Shown: piece after piece, positions 52,730 through 63,577 of the stretch
How positions within the stretch are numbered: position 1 is the stretch's first letter
How the letters are laid out: every line of letters starts with the position of its first letter
From: Mesorhizobium zhangyense
GTDB lineage: Bacteria > Pseudomonadota > Alphaproteobacteria > Rhizobiales > Rhizobiaceae
DNA length: 64,000 nt
Reading direction: 5' to 3'
Assembly: GCF_011045115.1 (NCBI RefSeq)
Contig: NZ_JAAKZG010000001.1
Coordinates: 496,001-560,000 of the forward strand
Position numbers and translations under genes: made by a program
The notes under the pieces: generated by a model
Database searches by the model: none
What the model was told of the DNA's origin: nothing
Seen by the model: the letters and a program-made list of their open reading frames with translations, nothing else

Positions 52730-54120
52730 CCGTTGTTTTTGCGATGCAATCTGCTTTCGATCTCGTCTCGCGCGGCGGCCGTCGCCTTCATCGAAATCGA
52801 AACGCTGCCATCCTCATTGTCTGTCCGCTTGACGATAACGCCGTTGCGGTAAAGCCAATCGACCATGCCGAGCTGGCTCGGCGACAATGTCAGCGTCACC
52901 GGCTCCAGCTCTCCCGACAACCGCTCTTCGATCAGCGCTGAAAGCGCGTCGATGCCCTCGCCGGTGATGGCGGAAATCGCGACGGGGGGAGCCGGCTTGC
53001 CGCTTGCGCTCTCGGCCAGCAGCCGTTCGCGATTGCCTTCGTCCAGTCTATCGATCTTGTTCCAGACTTCGACGATGCGCTTGCTGTCGGCGGCATCAAC
53101 GCCGAGATCGACCAGAATATGCTCGACATCCTCCGCCTGCGCCGCCGTGTCCGGATCGGAAATGTCGCGCAGGTGGATGATGAGATCGGCCTCGACCACC
53201 TCTTCCAGCGTGGCGCGGAACGCCGCGATCAGATGGGTCGGCAGGTCGGAGATGAAGCCGACCGTATCGGACAGGATGATCGGCGTACCATGCGGCAGGC
53301 GCACGCGCCGCAGCGTCGGATCGAGCGTTGCAAACAGCATGTCCTCGGCAAGCACGCCTGCCCCGGTCAACCGGTTGAACAGCGTCGACTTGCCGGCATT
53401 GGTGTAGCCGACGATGGCGACGACCGGGAAAGGCACCTTCTTGCGCTTGGCGCGGTGAAGGTCGCGGGTCCGGCGGACCGTCTCGAGCTCGCGTTTGAGC
53501 TTGATGATCTTTTCCTGCAAAGCGCGCCGATCCGATTCGATCTGCGTTTCGCCGGGGCCGCCGAGGAAGCCTGCGCCGCCGCGCTGGCGCTCAAGGTGGG
53601 TCCAGCTGCGAACCAGCCGGCCCTTCTGGTAGTTGAGATGGGCAAGCTCGACCTGCAGCGTGCCTTCCTTGGTGCGCGCCCGCCGGCCGAAGATTTCGAG
53701 GATCAGCCCGGTGCGGTCGAGCACCTTGGCATTGGTCTCTTTTTCCAGGTTGCGCTGCTGAACCGGCGTCAGCGGATGATCGACGATAACCAGGTCCGCG
53801 TGAGTTTCACCAACGATTTGAGCGAGTTCTTCAACCTTGCCGCTGCCCAGCAGCGTTGCCGGGCGCGGATCGTTCACGGTGACGATGGCGGTGTGCACGG
53901 GCTCGAGATCGATCGCGCGCGCCAGGCCGACCGCTTCCTCCAGCCGTGCCTCGGCAGAACGCGTCAGGCGCGGACGGTTCGAGTCCTCGTCGTTGCGCTG
54001 CTGGCGCGAAAGCACCGGCACGATGACGACGGCGCTGGTCGGTTTTTCCGCAGTGGAGCGCTCCGAGCCATCGGCCCGTGATCTATGCGCCCCGTTGCCG
54101 GCGTGTTTTTCTTGAGCCAA
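52726..54120 (-). CDS. hflX: GTPase HflX
   Basis: The 464-residue ribosome-associated GTPase has the N-terminal HflX domain (TLLGSGKVEELAQIV; LTPVQQRNLE), a coiled linker with GGPGETQIESDRR, and the G domain: G1 GYTNAGKS (238-245), G3 DTVGFI, G4 NKID. HflX rescues stalled ribosomes. The start appears to be TTG at 54120, directly abutting the hfq TGA, with AGGGCG upstream inside hfq; no ATG or GTG fits better. This implies tight coupling with hfq. Confidence 0.9.
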   Translation of the reverse strand: MAQEKHAGNGAHRSRADGSERSTAEKPTSAVVIVPVLSRQQRNDEDSNRPRLTRSAEARLEEAVGLARAIDLEPVHTAIVTVNDPRPATLLGSGKVEELAQIVGETHADLVIVDHPLTPVQQRNLEKETNAKVLDRTGLILEIFGRRARTKEGTLQVELAHLNYQKGRLVRSWTHLERQRGGAGFLGGPGETQIESDRRALQEKIIKLKRELETVRRTRDLHRAKRKKVPFPVVAIVGYTNAGKSTLFNRLTGAGVLAEDMLFATLDPTLRRVRLPHGTPIILSDTVGFISDLPTHLIAAFRATLEEVVEADLIIHLRDISDPDTAAQAEDVEHILVDLGVDAADSKRIVEVWNKIDRLDEGNRERLLAESASGKPAPPVAISAITGEGIDALSALIEERLSGELEPVTLTLSPSQLGMVDWLYRNGVIVKRTDNEDGSVSISMKATAAARDEIESRLHRKNNG

Positions 54121-54366
54121 TCAGGCGCCCTGGCTTTCCTCACCATCGAACATCTGAACCGGCTGGCTCGGCATGATGGTGGAAATCGCATGTTTGTAGA
54201 CGAGCTGGGAGTGCCCGTCGCGGCGCAGCAACACACAAAAATTGTCGAACGACGTCACCACGCCGGTCAGCTTTACGCCGTTGATCAAAAAGATTGTAAG
54301 TGGGTTCTTGCTCTTCCGAACCGAGTTCAGGAATAGGTCCTGAAGATTTTGCGACCGTTCCGCCAT
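54121..54366 (-). CDS. hfq: RNA chaperone Hfq
   Basis: The 81-residue Sm-like protein has [21 protein letters not shown], the Sm1 motif ([19 protein letters not shown]) and the Sm2 YKHAIST loop. It mediates small-RNA pairing. The ATG at 54366 gives the family start ([10 protein letters not shown]); the frame upstream is rejected. The 287-nt gap to trkA has no gene and probably contains the hfq promoter. The short C-terminal tail is usual in alphaproteobacteria. Confidence 0.96.
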   Translation of the reverse strand: MAERSQNLQDLFLNSVRKSKNPLTIFLINGVKLTGVVTSFDNFCVLLRRDGHSQLVYKHAISTIMPSQPVQMFDGEESQGA

Positions 54367-54653
54367 TTTTCTTATCTTTCGCCGATCCCCCGTCGATTTG
54401 CGAGCCACTGCGCCAAAATAATTGACCCATGTCAAGCGCGCAAACCACCCCTTGTCGTAAGCCACGACAAGCGGAACGAGACATATTGAAGTAAATTCCT
54501 GCTAAGCCGTTATCAGCCTGACGTTTTTTCCGCAACGTCAAAAACACCGGATGCTTCGAAAGCACAGGCGATACCACCTGCGGTTGATCGTGACATTGCA
54601 AATTGCAACGATTTCAGAGCGCTTTTTCCGATATCGACGCCGATCGGCAATCT

Positions 54654-56030
54654 TCAAAAAAATTCCAGGCTGACGCGAAACATCTGCTCCACATGCCGAA
54701 CGGCATCAGCAAGGGCGAAGATGACGACACGATCCTTCGGCCTGATTCTCATCGCGCCGTTCGGCTTCAGCACCTGTCCGTCCCGATAGATGGCGCCGAT
54801 CCGCATGCCGTCCGGCAGGTCGAGATCGCGCAGATAGCCGCCGACGAGCGGTGACGTTTCCAGCGCTTCGGCTTCGATGATCTCGGCAGCACCGCGCTGG
54901 ATGCTGTGGACGGCGCGGATGCGGCCGCGCCGGACATGCTGCAGCACGCGGGAAATCGTTATCGAACCCGGATTGACGTAGGCGTCGATGCCGAGCGACT
55001 TGGTAAGGTCCTGATATGCCGGATTGTTGATCAGGACCAGATTGGCCTTGCAGCCCAGCCGCTTGGCCATGACGCTCGACAGGATGTTGACCTGATCGTT
55101 GTTGGTCAGCGCGACCATCAGGTCGGCATCCTGAATATCCGCCTCGAGCAGCAGTTTCTGCTCGAGCGCGCTGCCGTTGAGCACAACCGTGCGCCGAAGC
55201 TGGTCGGCAACGGTGACGGCACGTTCGCGCGTGGACTCGATGATCTTGATCCTGGTGCGGGTCTGGCGCTGTTCGATGGTCTTGGCGACGTACAAGCCGA
55301 TATTGCCGCCACCCGCGATGACGATGCGCGTCGCCTCCTCCTCGTCGTGACCGAACAGGCCCAGGGTGCGGCGAACCTGATCCTTGGGCGTGACGACATA
55401 GGCAAGGTCACCCGGCAAAAGCTGGTCTGCCGAATGCGGTATGAACAGTTTTTGACCGCGGGTGACGCCGACGACTGTCGACAGCAGGTCCGGAAACAGC
55501 TCGCTCAACTGCGCCAGCGGCGTATGCACGACCGGGCAGTCCTCCAGGCATTCGATCGCCACCATCGCGATCTTGTTCTCGGCAAAGCGCACGACGTCGG
55601 TGGCGCCCGGCAGCGCGATGCGGCGCAGCACCATCTCGCCGACTTCCATCTCCGGCGAGATAATCACATCGATCGGCAGGTGCTCGCGCGAAAACAGGTC
55701 CTGATAATGCGGCTTGAGATAGGATTGCGCGCGAATGCGGGCGATCTTCATCGGCACATTGAACAATGCATGCGCCACCTCGCAGGCGACGATGTTGACC
55801 TCGTCGTGAAGCGTAACCGCGATGATCATGTCGGCGTTCTGCGCGCCTGCGGCTTCAAGCACTTCGGGGTGCGAGCCGTGACCGACAAAGCCGCGCACGT
55901 CCAGCGTATCGCGCACCGCCTGAATGAGTTCCGGCGCGGTATCGATGATCGAAACGTCGTTCTTCTCGGCCGCCAGGCGCTCGGCAATGCCGTAGCCGAC
56001 CTGACCCGCGCCGCAGATAATCACGCGCAT
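54654..56030 (-). CDS. trkA: Trk potassium uptake regulatory protein TrkA
   Basis: The 458-residue peripheral membrane protein has two RCK/TrkA-N NAD-binding domains (GAGQVGYGIAERLA at the N-terminus; GGGNIGLYVAKTIE in the second half), each followed by a TrkA-C domain. It gates Trk potassium channels; the membrane subunit is not in the window. It lies 35 nt after ntrX on the same strand, the usual alphaproteobacterial order. Confidence 0.94.
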   Translation of the reverse strand: MRVIICGAGQVGYGIAERLAAEKNDVSIIDTAPELIQAVRDTLDVRGFVGHGSHPEVLEAAGAQNADMIIAVTLHDEVNIVACEVAHALFNVPMKIARIRAQSYLKPHYQDLFSREHLPIDVIISPEMEVGEMVLRRIALPGATDVVRFAENKIAMVAIECLEDCPVVHTPLAQLSELFPDLLSTVVGVTRGQKLFIPHSADQLLPGDLAYVVTPKDQVRRTLGLFGHDEEEATRIVIAGGGNIGLYVAKTIEQRQTRTRIKIIESTRERAVTVADQLRRTVVLNGSALEQKLLLEADIQDADLMVALTNNDQVNILSSVMAKRLGCKANLVLINNPAYQDLTKSLGIDAYVNPGSITISRVLQHVRRGRIRAVHSIQRGAAEIIEAEALETSPLVGGYLRDLDLPDGMRIGAIYRDGQVLKPNGAMRIRPKDRVVIFALADAVRHVEQMFRVSLEFF

Positions 56031-56065
56031 TTAGCGCGCCAGCCGGTGTAGTGGATCGAACACGC

Positions 56066-57430
56066 TTAAACCCCGAGCGATTTGAGTTTTCGGTGAAGTG
56101 CCGATCGCTCCATACCAATGAACTCGGCCGTGCGCGAGATGTTGCCGCCGAAACGGTTTATCTGCGCGATCAAATATTCCTTCTCGAACATTTCCCGCGC
56201 TTCGCGCAGCGGCAGCGCCATGATGTGCTGGTCGGACTGGTTGGGCGCCCGCGGCATGACATCTCCGATCTCCGAAGGCAGGAGATCGGCCGTTATCGGC
56301 GCATCGACATCGTCAGCGCGAACCAGAATCATCAGGCGTTCGATGTTGTTGCGAAGCTGGCGCACATTACCCGGCCAGTTATGTGCCTGCAGCACGGCCA
56401 TGGCGTCATCGCCGATGCGGCGCGGCTTGATGCCTGCCTGCCTCGCGATCTGCTTGATGAAACCGTCTACCAGGTAGGGAATGTCCTCGCGACGCTCGGC
56501 AAGACCTGGCACATGCACCGGCACCACCGCCAGACGGTGATAGAGATCCTCGCGGAAACGTCCCTCGGCGATCATGCCTTCAAGGTTCTGGGCGGTCGAG
56601 GAGATGATGCGCACGTCGACCTTGACGCGCTTGGTGCCCCCTACCCGCTCGAATTGCTGATCGACGAGCACGCGCAGGATCTTGCTTTGCGTTTCGCGCG
56701 GCATGTCGGCCACTTCGTCGAGATAAAGAATGCCGCGATGGGCCTCCTCCAGCGCGCCGACCTTGCGCTCGCCACCGCCATTCGATTCAGTGCCGAAAAG
56801 CTCGATCTCCATGCGTTCGGGCGTGATCGTTGCCGAATTCACCGACACGAAGGGGCCGGTCTTGCGCGCCGAAAGCGCATGGATCGCGCGGGCCGCCTGC
56901 TCCTTGCCGGAACCCGAAGGGCCGATGATCATGACGCGGCTGTTGGTGGGTGCAACGCGGTCGATCGTCTGTCGCAACTGGCTCATGGCCGACGACATGC
57001 CGATCAGGTCGAAGGATTCGCCGCTGCGCATCTTCAGTTCGGAAACCTCGCGCTTGAGCTTCGAGGTTTCGAGCGCCCGCTCGGCGATCAGGATCAGCCG
57101 GTCGGCCTTGAACGGCTTTTCGATGAAGTCATAGGCGCCGCGCCTTATCGCCGACACCGCAGTCTCGATGTTGCCGTGGCCCGATATCATGACAACCGGT
57201 AGGCTTGGGTGCATCACCTTGATCTGATCGAGCAAAGCCAGTCCGTCGAGCCGCGAACCCTGCAGCCAGATGTCGAGGAACACCAGCCTCGGCACGCGAT
57301 CGGCAATTGACGCAAGGGCGCTGTCGGCATCGTGGGCCGTGCGGGTTTCATGACCCTCGTCGCTCAAAATCCCGGCGACAAGTTCGCGGATATCTTCTTC
57401 GTCATCGACGATGAGAATGTCAGACGCCAT
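56066..57430 (-). CDS. ntrX: Nitrogen regulation response regulator NtrX
   Basis: The 454-residue protein has a receiver domain with Asp53 (FLDIWLQG), an AAA+ domain (IGPSGSGKEQAAR; LYLDEVADMP) and a C-terminal Fis-type HTH (NISRTAEFIGMERSALHRKLKSLGV). The GAFTGA loop that sigma-54 activators need is absent; the region reads FGTESNGGGERKVG. That is normal for alphaproteobacterial NtrX and means it is unlikely to remodel sigma-54. The ATG at 57430 overlaps the ntrY stop by 11 nt. Confidence 0.94.
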   Translation of the reverse strand: MASDILIVDDEEDIRELVAGILSDEGHETRTAHDADSALASIADRVPRLVFLDIWLQGSRLDGLALLDQIKVMHPSLPVVMISGHGNIETAVSAIRRGAYDFIEKPFKADRLILIAERALETSKLKREVSELKMRSGESFDLIGMSSAMSQLRQTIDRVAPTNSRVMIIGPSGSGKEQAARAIHALSARKTGPFVSVNSATITPERMEIELFGTESNGGGERKVGALEEAHRGILYLDEVADMPRETQSKILRVLVDQQFERVGGTKRVKVDVRIISSTAQNLEGMIAEGRFREDLYHRLAVVPVHVPGLAERREDIPYLVDGFIKQIARQAGIKPRRIGDDAMAVLQAHNWPGNVRQLRNNIERLMILVRADDVDAPITADLLPSEIGDVMPRAPNQSDQHIMALPLREAREMFEKEYLIAQINRFGGNISRTAEFIGMERSALHRKLKSLGV

Positions 57431-59705
57431 TATCGACCTTTTCAGTTTCTCGTTCGTTTTCAACGTCTCCGCCACCTTGCCCCTTTGCCGAAGCTTCGGT
57501 GACGGAAGGAAGCAGAATGCTGATCATCGCACCGCGCCCGCCGTGGAAATCGGCGGGTGCGTCATGAAGTTCCAATTGCCCGCCATGGTCCTCGATGATC
57601 TTCTTGACGATCGCCAGGCCAAGGCCGGTGCCTTTTTCGCGTGTGGTCATATAGGGCTCGAGAAGCCGTTGGCGATTCTCGCGTGGCAGGCCCTTTCCAT
57701 TGTCGATCACGTCGACACGAATCATCGTGCCCTGAAGCCGCGCCTGTATCCGGATAACGCCCGGTTCGCTGCCCTCTCGCTCGGTAGATTCGATCGCCTC
57801 GGCCGCGTTCTTGATGACGTTGCCGAATGCCTGGGACAGAAGGCGGCTGTCGAAGGTGCCCTTCAGCGGTGCGCTGCCGAAATCACGCTCGAAAGCGATG
57901 TCGGAACGGCTGACCTCGACCAGGAAGGAGGCCTCGTGCAGCGCTTCGCGCAGGTCGATGTTCCGCATTTCCGGTTTCGGCATGCGTGCGAAGGCGGAGA
58001 ATTCATCGACCATACGGCCGATATCTCCGACCTGCCTGATGATCGTGTCGGTGCATTGATCGAAAACCTCGCGGTCTTCGGTGATGACCTTGCCGTAGCG
58101 GCGCTTGATGCGCTCGGCCGAGAGCTGGATCGGTGTCAGCGGGTTCTTGATTTCATGGGCAATGCGACGGGCGACGTCGGCCCAGGCGGAGGTGCGCTGC
58201 GCCTGCATCAGGTCGGTGATGTCATCGACGGTCACGACATAGGATTTCTCGCCATGCTCGTTGTCGTCTTCTTCGATCGTCACCTGCACATTGAAGGTGC
58301 GCTCCGCGCCGGCGCGGTAGAACGTTACCTGCTCGCGATAGGCAGGGCGGCCTGAACTGCGGCAGATTTCGAAGACGCGGCCGACATGCGGCAGAATGGC
58401 GGACAGGTTCTGGCCCATCGAGGTTTCGGCCGATATCGCCAGCATGGTCTCGGCGGAGCGATTGACGATGGTCACGATCCCGTATGGATCGACGCCGATG
58501 ACGCCGGCCGTGACGCCAGCCAGAACGGCTTCGGAAAAGCGCCGTCTTTCGTCTACCAGATCCTTGGCTTGCAGGATTTCGTTGCGCTGCGACTTGAGCT
58601 GCAGGATCATCTTGTTGAATGTATCGCCCAGCGACGCAACATCGCCGTCGGACTGACGGACGGGCACGGAAACGTCGAGATTGCCGGTAGAGACGTCGTC
58701 GGCAGCACCGATCAACTGCCGGATCGGACGCACGAGGCGGTCCGCGACCGCGATCCCGGTCCAGATGGCCGACAAAACGACGATGAGCGTGAGCGACAGG
58801 TAAGGAAGCGCGAGCGCTACCTGCGAGGTACGGCGGTTTACTTCCAGCCCGCGATACTCGTCGGTGTTGGCACGCACGATCTCCCGGGCCTTGATGACCT
58901 CCGGATCGACGAGGCGGATCGTATAGAGGTAGACCCCTTCGATCTCCTTCAGCTTGATGATCGCACCGACAATGTTGCGGGTGCGCGGCTCGATCATCTG
59001 CGGCGTTTCATTGGCTTCTGCCGCGGCGCCCGGCGGCGGCTCCGGCATCGGGAAATCGGCGGTCGTCTGCGCGGTCATGACGAACGATCCATCCGCCTTG
59101 ATCAGGGCTGCATGTGCCAGCGAACGGCCGGTGGCCTGCTGGCTCATGAAATTGCGAAAGCCGGTCCGGTCGAGGCTGTAGAGCGCCCTCGCATTGTCGA
59201 GGTCGTAGGCCATCGACAGCGTCGTGCCCATAAGATTGCGGCCGTTTTCCAGGACATAGGCGTCAGCGATGGAGAGCGAGGAATTGACGATCGTCTTGGT
59301 GCGGATTTCGAACCAGCGATCGAGGCCGATATTCAGCGTGATCGAAGCAATGATTGCCACCGCAAGCGCCGGCACCGCCGCAACCAGCGCAAACATGGTG
59401 ACGATGCGTACGTGAAGGCGCGATGCCGCCTTGCCGGTTCGGCGCGCATTGAGAATGCGGTGAACCTCGCGCACCACCAGCGCGGCAAGGAACAGGATGA
59501 ACCCCGCATTGGCACCGATGATGATGAGGGTGATCGTCGGATTGGGCGTAAGCGGGGTCGCGCCGACCAATATGGCAAACGACACCGCAGCGGTCAGCAG
59601 AGCGCCGACCACGGCTATGACGCCGGGCAAAGCCAGAAGCCGCCTGCCGTCAGTGCGCGCTGCCGGGAAGACAGATCGCGCGAATATTGAACTCTGAGTC
59701 GTCAT
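57420..59705 (-). CDS. ntrY: Nitrogen regulation sensor histidine kinase NtrY
   Basis: The 761-residue membrane kinase has several N-terminal membrane segments, a periplasmic region, HAMP (RLVRPIRQLIGAADDVSTGNLD), PAS (IVNRSAETMLAIS), HisKA with the His in [12 protein letters not shown], and HATPase (GKGLPRENRQRLLEPYMTTREKGTGLGLAIVKK). It phosphorylates NtrX and is linked to nitrogen and redox control in alphaproteobacteria. The ATG at 59705 is chosen over 59771, which lies in the repeat region upstream. Confidence 0.94.
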   Translation of the reverse strand: MTTQSSIFARSVFPAARTDGRRLLALPGVIAVVGALLTAAVSFAILVGATPLTPNPTITLIIIGANAGFILFLAALVVREVHRILNARRTGKAASRLHVRIVTMFALVAAVPALAVAIIASITLNIGLDRWFEIRTKTIVNSSLSIADAYVLENGRNLMGTTLSMAYDLDNARALYSLDRTGFRNFMSQQATGRSLAHAALIKADGSFVMTAQTTADFPMPEPPPGAAAEANETPQMIEPRTRNIVGAIIKLKEIEGVYLYTIRLVDPEVIKAREIVRANTDEYRGLEVNRRTSQVALALPYLSLTLIVVLSAIWTGIAVADRLVRPIRQLIGAADDVSTGNLDVSVPVRQSDGDVASLGDTFNKMILQLKSQRNEILQAKDLVDERRRFSEAVLAGVTAGVIGVDPYGIVTIVNRSAETMLAISAETSMGQNLSAILPHVGRVFEICRSSGRPAYREQVTFYRAGAERTFNVQVTIEEDDNEHGEKSYVVTVDDITDLMQAQRTSAWADVARRIAHEIKNPLTPIQLSAERIKRRYGKVITEDREVFDQCTDTIIRQVGDIGRMVDEFSAFARMPKPEMRNIDLREALHEASFLVEVSRSDIAFERDFGSAPLKGTFDSRLLSQAFGNVIKNAAEAIESTEREGSEPGVIRIQARLQGTMIRVDVIDNGKGLPRENRQRLLEPYMTTREKGTGLGLAIVKKIIEDHGGQLELHDAPADFHGGRGAMISILLPSVTEASAKGQGGGDVENERETEKVDNGV

Positions 59706-59740
59706 GCCGCCGCTTGCAAAGCCTACAATTGCGTTGAATC

Positions 59741-59770
59741 TATGCAACACATTGTGGCGATTATGCAACA
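59741..59770. promoter_or_regulatory. TATGCAACA direct repeats and CAA-N4-TTG site upstream of ntrY
   Basis: TATGCAACA occurs at 59741-59749 and 59762-59770, spaced 21 nt (two helical turns). The first copy overlaps CAACACATTG (59745-59754), which fits the CAA-N2-5-TTG pattern that I recall reported for NtrX of Sinorhizobium. It lies 36-65 nt before the ntrY ATG, so autoregulation by NtrX is a reasonable guess. Confidence 0.35.
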
Positions 59771-59825
59771 AAAGTGACGGCAGTGGTAATGTTTGACGCG
59801 ATTGCGGCGGAAATCCACCGCGAAA

Positions 59826-61283
59826 TCATCCCTGCTTGGAAGCCCGGTAGACGTTGACGCCGAGTTCGCGGATTTTCTTGCGCAGCGTATTGCGGTTCAA
59901 GCCCAAGAGTTCCGCGGCCTTGATCTGATTGCCGCGGGTTGCCGTCATCGACGCCAGCACCAACGGGAATTCGACCTCGGCAAGGATGCGCTGATAAAGC
60001 CCCGGCGGCGGAAGTTCGCCACCAAAGGAGGCAAAATACCGCTGGAGGAAATGTTCGACGGCCTGACCGATCGACAGATCGTCGGGAACGAGGGTACCGC
60101 CGCTCATCGTCTGCTGGTCGCCGGTTTTTAGCTCGGTCTCGATGATCTCGGGCGAGATTTCGTCCTGCGCATAAAGGGCGGCCAGCCGGCGAACCAGATT
60201 TTCCAGTTCGCGCACATTGCCCGGCCATGGATAGCGCTTCATCAGTTCGAGACCGCCGCTCGAAATGCGCTTGACCTGCAATCCCTCCGCTTCGCCCTGC
60301 TTGAAGAAATGCCGGACCAGATCGGGAATGTCCTCCGAACGCTCGCGCAGTCCCGGAAGCCGAAGCGGCACGACGTTCAAGCGGTAGAAAAGATCCTCGC
60401 GGAATAGTCCCTGATTGATCAGCGTGCGCAGATCCTTGTTGGTCGCAGCGACGATGCGCACGTCCGTCTTGATCGGCGTGCGGCCACCGACGGTGGTGTA
60501 TTCCCCCTGCTGCAGCACGCGCAGGAGCCGCGTCTGCGCTTCCATCGGCATGTCGCCGATCTCATCGAGGAACAGCGTGCCGCCCTCGGCCTGTTCGAAA
60601 CGGCCGGTCGAACGGTTCTGCGCGCCGGTGAAAGCGCCCTTCTCATGGCCGAACAGTTCCGATTCGATCAGGTCGCGCGGGATAGCGGCCATATTGATCG
60701 CCACGAAGGGACCGTTGCGGCGGCGGCCATATTCATGCAGCGCCCGCGCCACCAGTTCCTTGCCCGTGCCCGATTCACCCGAGATCATCACCGTCAGGTC
60801 GGTCTGCATCATGCGGGCGAGCATGCGGTAGATGTCCTGCATGGCCGCCGAGCGCCCGACCAGCGGCATCGTCTCGGGCTGGTCATCGTTGCGCGGCTCG
60901 ATCTTCGGCCGCTTCGGCTCCGACAGCGCGCGGTTGACGATGTTCAGGAGTTCGGTGAGGTCGAACGGCTTGGGCAGGTATTCGTAGGCGCCGGTTTCCG
61001 AGGCGCGGATGGCGGTCATGAAGGTGTTTTGGGCACTCATGACGATGACCGGCAGTTCCGGCCGCGCCTTCTTTATGCGCGGCAGCATGTCGAAGGCGTT
61101 TTCGTCGGGCATGACCACGTCGGTGATGACCAGATCGCCCTCGCCCGCCGCCACCCAGCGCCACAGCGTGGCAGCGTTGGAGGTGACGCGAACGTCGTGC
61201 CCGAAGCGCGACAGCGCCTGATTGAGCACGGTGCGGATAGCGGCGTCGTCGTCCGCTACGAGGATATTGCCGCGGACCGTCAT
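59826..61283 (-). CDS. ntrC: Nitrogen regulation response regulator NtrC
   Basis: The 485-residue sigma-54 activator has a receiver domain with Asp55 ([14 protein letters not shown]), an AAA+ domain with GESGTGKE and an intact GAFTGA loop ([15 protein letters not shown]), and a Fis-type HTH ([24 protein letters not shown]). It activates nitrogen-scavenging genes when phosphorylated. It overlaps ntrB by 4 nt. Confidence 0.96.
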   Translation of the reverse strand: MTVRGNILVADDDAAIRTVLNQALSRFGHDVRVTSNAATLWRWVAAGEGDLVITDVVMPDENAFDMLPRIKKARPELPVIVMSAQNTFMTAIRASETGAYEYLPKPFDLTELLNIVNRALSEPKRPKIEPRNDDQPETMPLVGRSAAMQDIYRMLARMMQTDLTVMISGESGTGKELVARALHEYGRRRNGPFVAINMAAIPRDLIESELFGHEKGAFTGAQNRSTGRFEQAEGGTLFLDEIGDMPMEAQTRLLRVLQQGEYTTVGGRTPIKTDVRIVAATNKDLRTLINQGLFREDLFYRLNVVPLRLPGLRERSEDIPDLVRHFFKQGEAEGLQVKRISSGGLELMKRYPWPGNVRELENLVRRLAALYAQDEISPEIIETELKTGDQQTMSGGTLVPDDLSIGQAVEHFLQRYFASFGGELPPPGLYQRILAEVEFPLVLASMTATRGNQIKAAELLGLNRNTLRKKIRELGVNVYRASKQG

Positions 61284-62419
61284 TTCCGGTGTCCTTCGCT
61301 TGCGCCGTCATGGTGCGGCGGCGTTTCTTTCCACGCCGGCATCAGCACACGGAACGTGGTGCCGCGGGGTGTGGAATCGCATTCGATGATGCCGCCATGC
61401 TCGCCGACGATCTTGGCGACCAGCGCCAGCCCAAGGCCGGAGCCGTTCGGCTTTGTGGTGATGAAGGGATCGAACAGGATCGGCAATATGTCTTCCGACA
61501 CGCCCGGCCCGTTGTCGTGCACGCAGAACTCCAGCGGCAGCGACACGCGGTCCTGCGATCCCGCCACCGAAACGCGCATGCCGGGGCGGAAGGCGGTGGA
61601 GAGTGTGATTTCACCGTCGGGCTTCGAGCCTATGGCTTCGGCCGCATTCTTGATCAGGTTGAGAAAAACCTGAATGAGCTGGTCACGGTTGGCAAAGACC
61701 GAAGGAAGCGATGGATCATACTCTTCCAATATATTGATCTTGTTTGCAAAACCGTTCTTGGCTAGCGCCTTCACATGGTCGAGGACGATATGAATATTGA
61801 CCGGATAGCGGTCGATCGGGCGCTCGTCCGAAAAGACCTCCATGCGATCGACCAGCGAGACGATGCGGTCGGTCTCGTCGGTGATCAGCCGCGTCAAAGC
61901 GCGATCCTCGTCGGAAACCGCCGTCTCGAGAAGCTGTGCTGCGCCGCGAATGCCGGACAGCGGGTTCTTGATCTCATGCGCCAGCATCGCCGCAAGCCCA
62001 GTCACGGAACGCGCTGCCCCGCGATGCGTCATCTGCCGATCGATCTTGTCGGCCATCGACCGTTCCTGGAACATCACGACGACCGAGCCCGGCAGTTCCG
62101 GCACCGGCGCGACATAGATGTCGACGACCTTCTCGATGCCGAGACGCGGCGAAGACACATCGACGCGATATTCGTTGACGGGTGCGCGCCGTTCACGAAC
62201 CTGTTCGACCAGCGCCAGGATCGGGCTGCCGAACGGTACGAACCGCGCCAGCGTGTTGCGCGCCAGAACATTTGCGCTGGAGCGAAAGAAGTCCTCGGCA
62301 TCGGCGTTGGCATAGGAGATAAAATCGTCCGGCGCGATCATGACGACCGGTCGGCGGATCGTATTCAACACGATCTGGGCCGCATCCGCAGCGCTCACCG
62401 GTGTGTCCATTATGCTCAT
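61280..62419 (-). CDS. ntrB: Nitrogen regulation sensor kinase NtrB (GlnL)
   Basis: The 379-residue soluble kinase has a PAS domain ([16 protein letters not shown]), HisKA with His in [13 protein letters not shown], and HATPase with [18 protein letters not shown]. It is controlled by PII and phosphorylates NtrC. The ATG at 62419 overlaps the dusB stop by 4 nt (ATGA), preferred over the internal ATG at 62410. Confidence 0.95.
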   Translation of the reverse strand: MSIMDTPVSAADAAQIVLNTIRRPVVMIAPDDFISYANADAEDFFRSSANVLARNTLARFVPFGSPILALVEQVRERRAPVNEYRVDVSSPRLGIEKVVDIYVAPVPELPGSVVVMFQERSMADKIDRQMTHRGAARSVTGLAAMLAHEIKNPLSGIRGAAQLLETAVSDEDRALTRLITDETDRIVSLVDRMEVFSDERPIDRYPVNIHIVLDHVKALAKNGFANKINILEEYDPSLPSVFANRDQLIQVFLNLIKNAAEAIGSKPDGEITLSTAFRPGMRVSVAGSQDRVSLPLEFCVHDNGPGVSEDILPILFDPFITTKPNGSGLGLALVAKIVGEHGGIIECDSTPRGTTFRVLMPAWKETPPHHDGASEGHRK

Positions 62420-63438
62420 GCAGCGTTCCTCGCAGGCTCGGCTTGCGCCGCAAAAGCCTGTCTCAATGTCCGGATTACGATGGCCGGGTCGAAGGATGTC
62501 AGGATTGTCGTCCGCAGCTCAGCCGCCAAGCTGTCGGCATGGCGATCCAGATACCAGCCGAGATGTTTTCTCACCTGACGCAGGCCGCTCTCCACGCCGT
62601 AATGCGCCAGCATGTCCTCGTAGTGAGCGACCACATAGTCGGCCAGCTTTTCGGGTGTTTGCGGCAGCCCCGGCGCGACAATGTTCGCCGCTGCCGCGGC
62701 AATCATGCCCGCAGCCCACGGCGATCCATAGCTTCCGCGCCCGACCATCACGGCATCGGCGCCGGATTGCGCGAGAATGCCGGCTGCCTCAGCGGCTGTG
62801 CAGACGTCGCCATTGGCGACGACGGGAATGGATACAGCTTCCTTCACGCGCGCGATTGCCCGCCAATCGGCCTTGCCCTGGTAGAACTGGCAGCGGGTGC
62901 GGCCGTGGATAGTTACCATCTTCACCCCCGCCTGCTCTGCCCGGCGTGCGAGGATCGGCGCGTTGAGCGCGCTTTCGTCCCAGCCCAGGCGCATCTTCAC
63001 CGTAACCGGCACATCGACAGCACCGACGACCGCGTCGATCAGCGTCAGTGCATGGTCGAGGTCGCGCATCAGCGCCGAGCCGCAATAGCCGCCGGTTACC
63101 TTCTTGGCCGGGCAGCCCATGTTGATATCGACGATATCGGCACCTTCGCCGGCAGCAATCCGCGCGCCTTCGGCCATATGCGCTGCCTCGCGGCCGGCTA
63201 GCTGGACCATATGCACAGGCAATCCTGAATGTCTGATGCGTCGCGCCGATTCGGCGTGACCCTTGGCCAGTTCCCCGCTGGCTACCATTTCGGAGACAAC
63301 GAGCCCTGCCCCATGCGCGTAGGCGCGTTCACGGAACGGCAAGTCCGTGACACCGGACATCGGCGCGAGAAAAACGCGATTGCGGATTTTGACGCCACCG
63401 ATTTCGAGCGGTTTGGCAAGGTCCGTGAAATCAGGCAT
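62416..63438 (-). CDS. dusB: tRNA-dihydrouridine synthase DusB (NifR3-like)
   Basis: The 340-residue flavoenzyme reduces uridines in tRNA. It has [37 protein letters not shown] with the catalytic Cys, [17 protein letters not shown] and [12 protein letters not shown]. In alphaproteobacteria it heads the ntrBC operon, hence the old name nifR3. The ATG at 63438 gives the family start ([17 protein letters not shown]). Confidence 0.95.
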   Translation of the reverse strand: MPDFTDLAKPLEIGGVKIRNRVFLAPMSGVTDLPFRERAYAHGAGLVVSEMVASGELAKGHAESARRIRHSGLPVHMVQLAGREAAHMAEGARIAAGEGADIVDINMGCPAKKVTGGYCGSALMRDLDHALTLIDAVVGAVDVPVTVKMRLGWDESALNAPILARRAEQAGVKMVTIHGRTRCQFYQGKADWRAIARVKEAVSIPVVANGDVCTAAEAAGILAQSGADAVMVGRGSYGSPWAAGMIAAAAANIVAPGLPQTPEKLADYVVAHYEDMLAHYGVESGLRQVRKHLGWYLDRHADSLAAELRTTILTSFDPAIVIRTLRQAFAAQAEPARNAA

Positions 63439-63577
63439 GCACAAATACCAAGCAATCCTTCTTGTTGCACATTCTCTAGCCAGTTTTGGCTGCGCATGCA
63501 ACGTCGAAGTGTTTCAACAATGTGGCGGTTTCGGGAAATCGCTGGCCTTCGGGCCGGGCTGCGACTATGCGTCTCGC

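Noticed and set aside
58386-59690. 434-residue plus-strand frame inside ntrY
   Set aside because: Antisense of a kinase gene; composition is typical of shadow translation.
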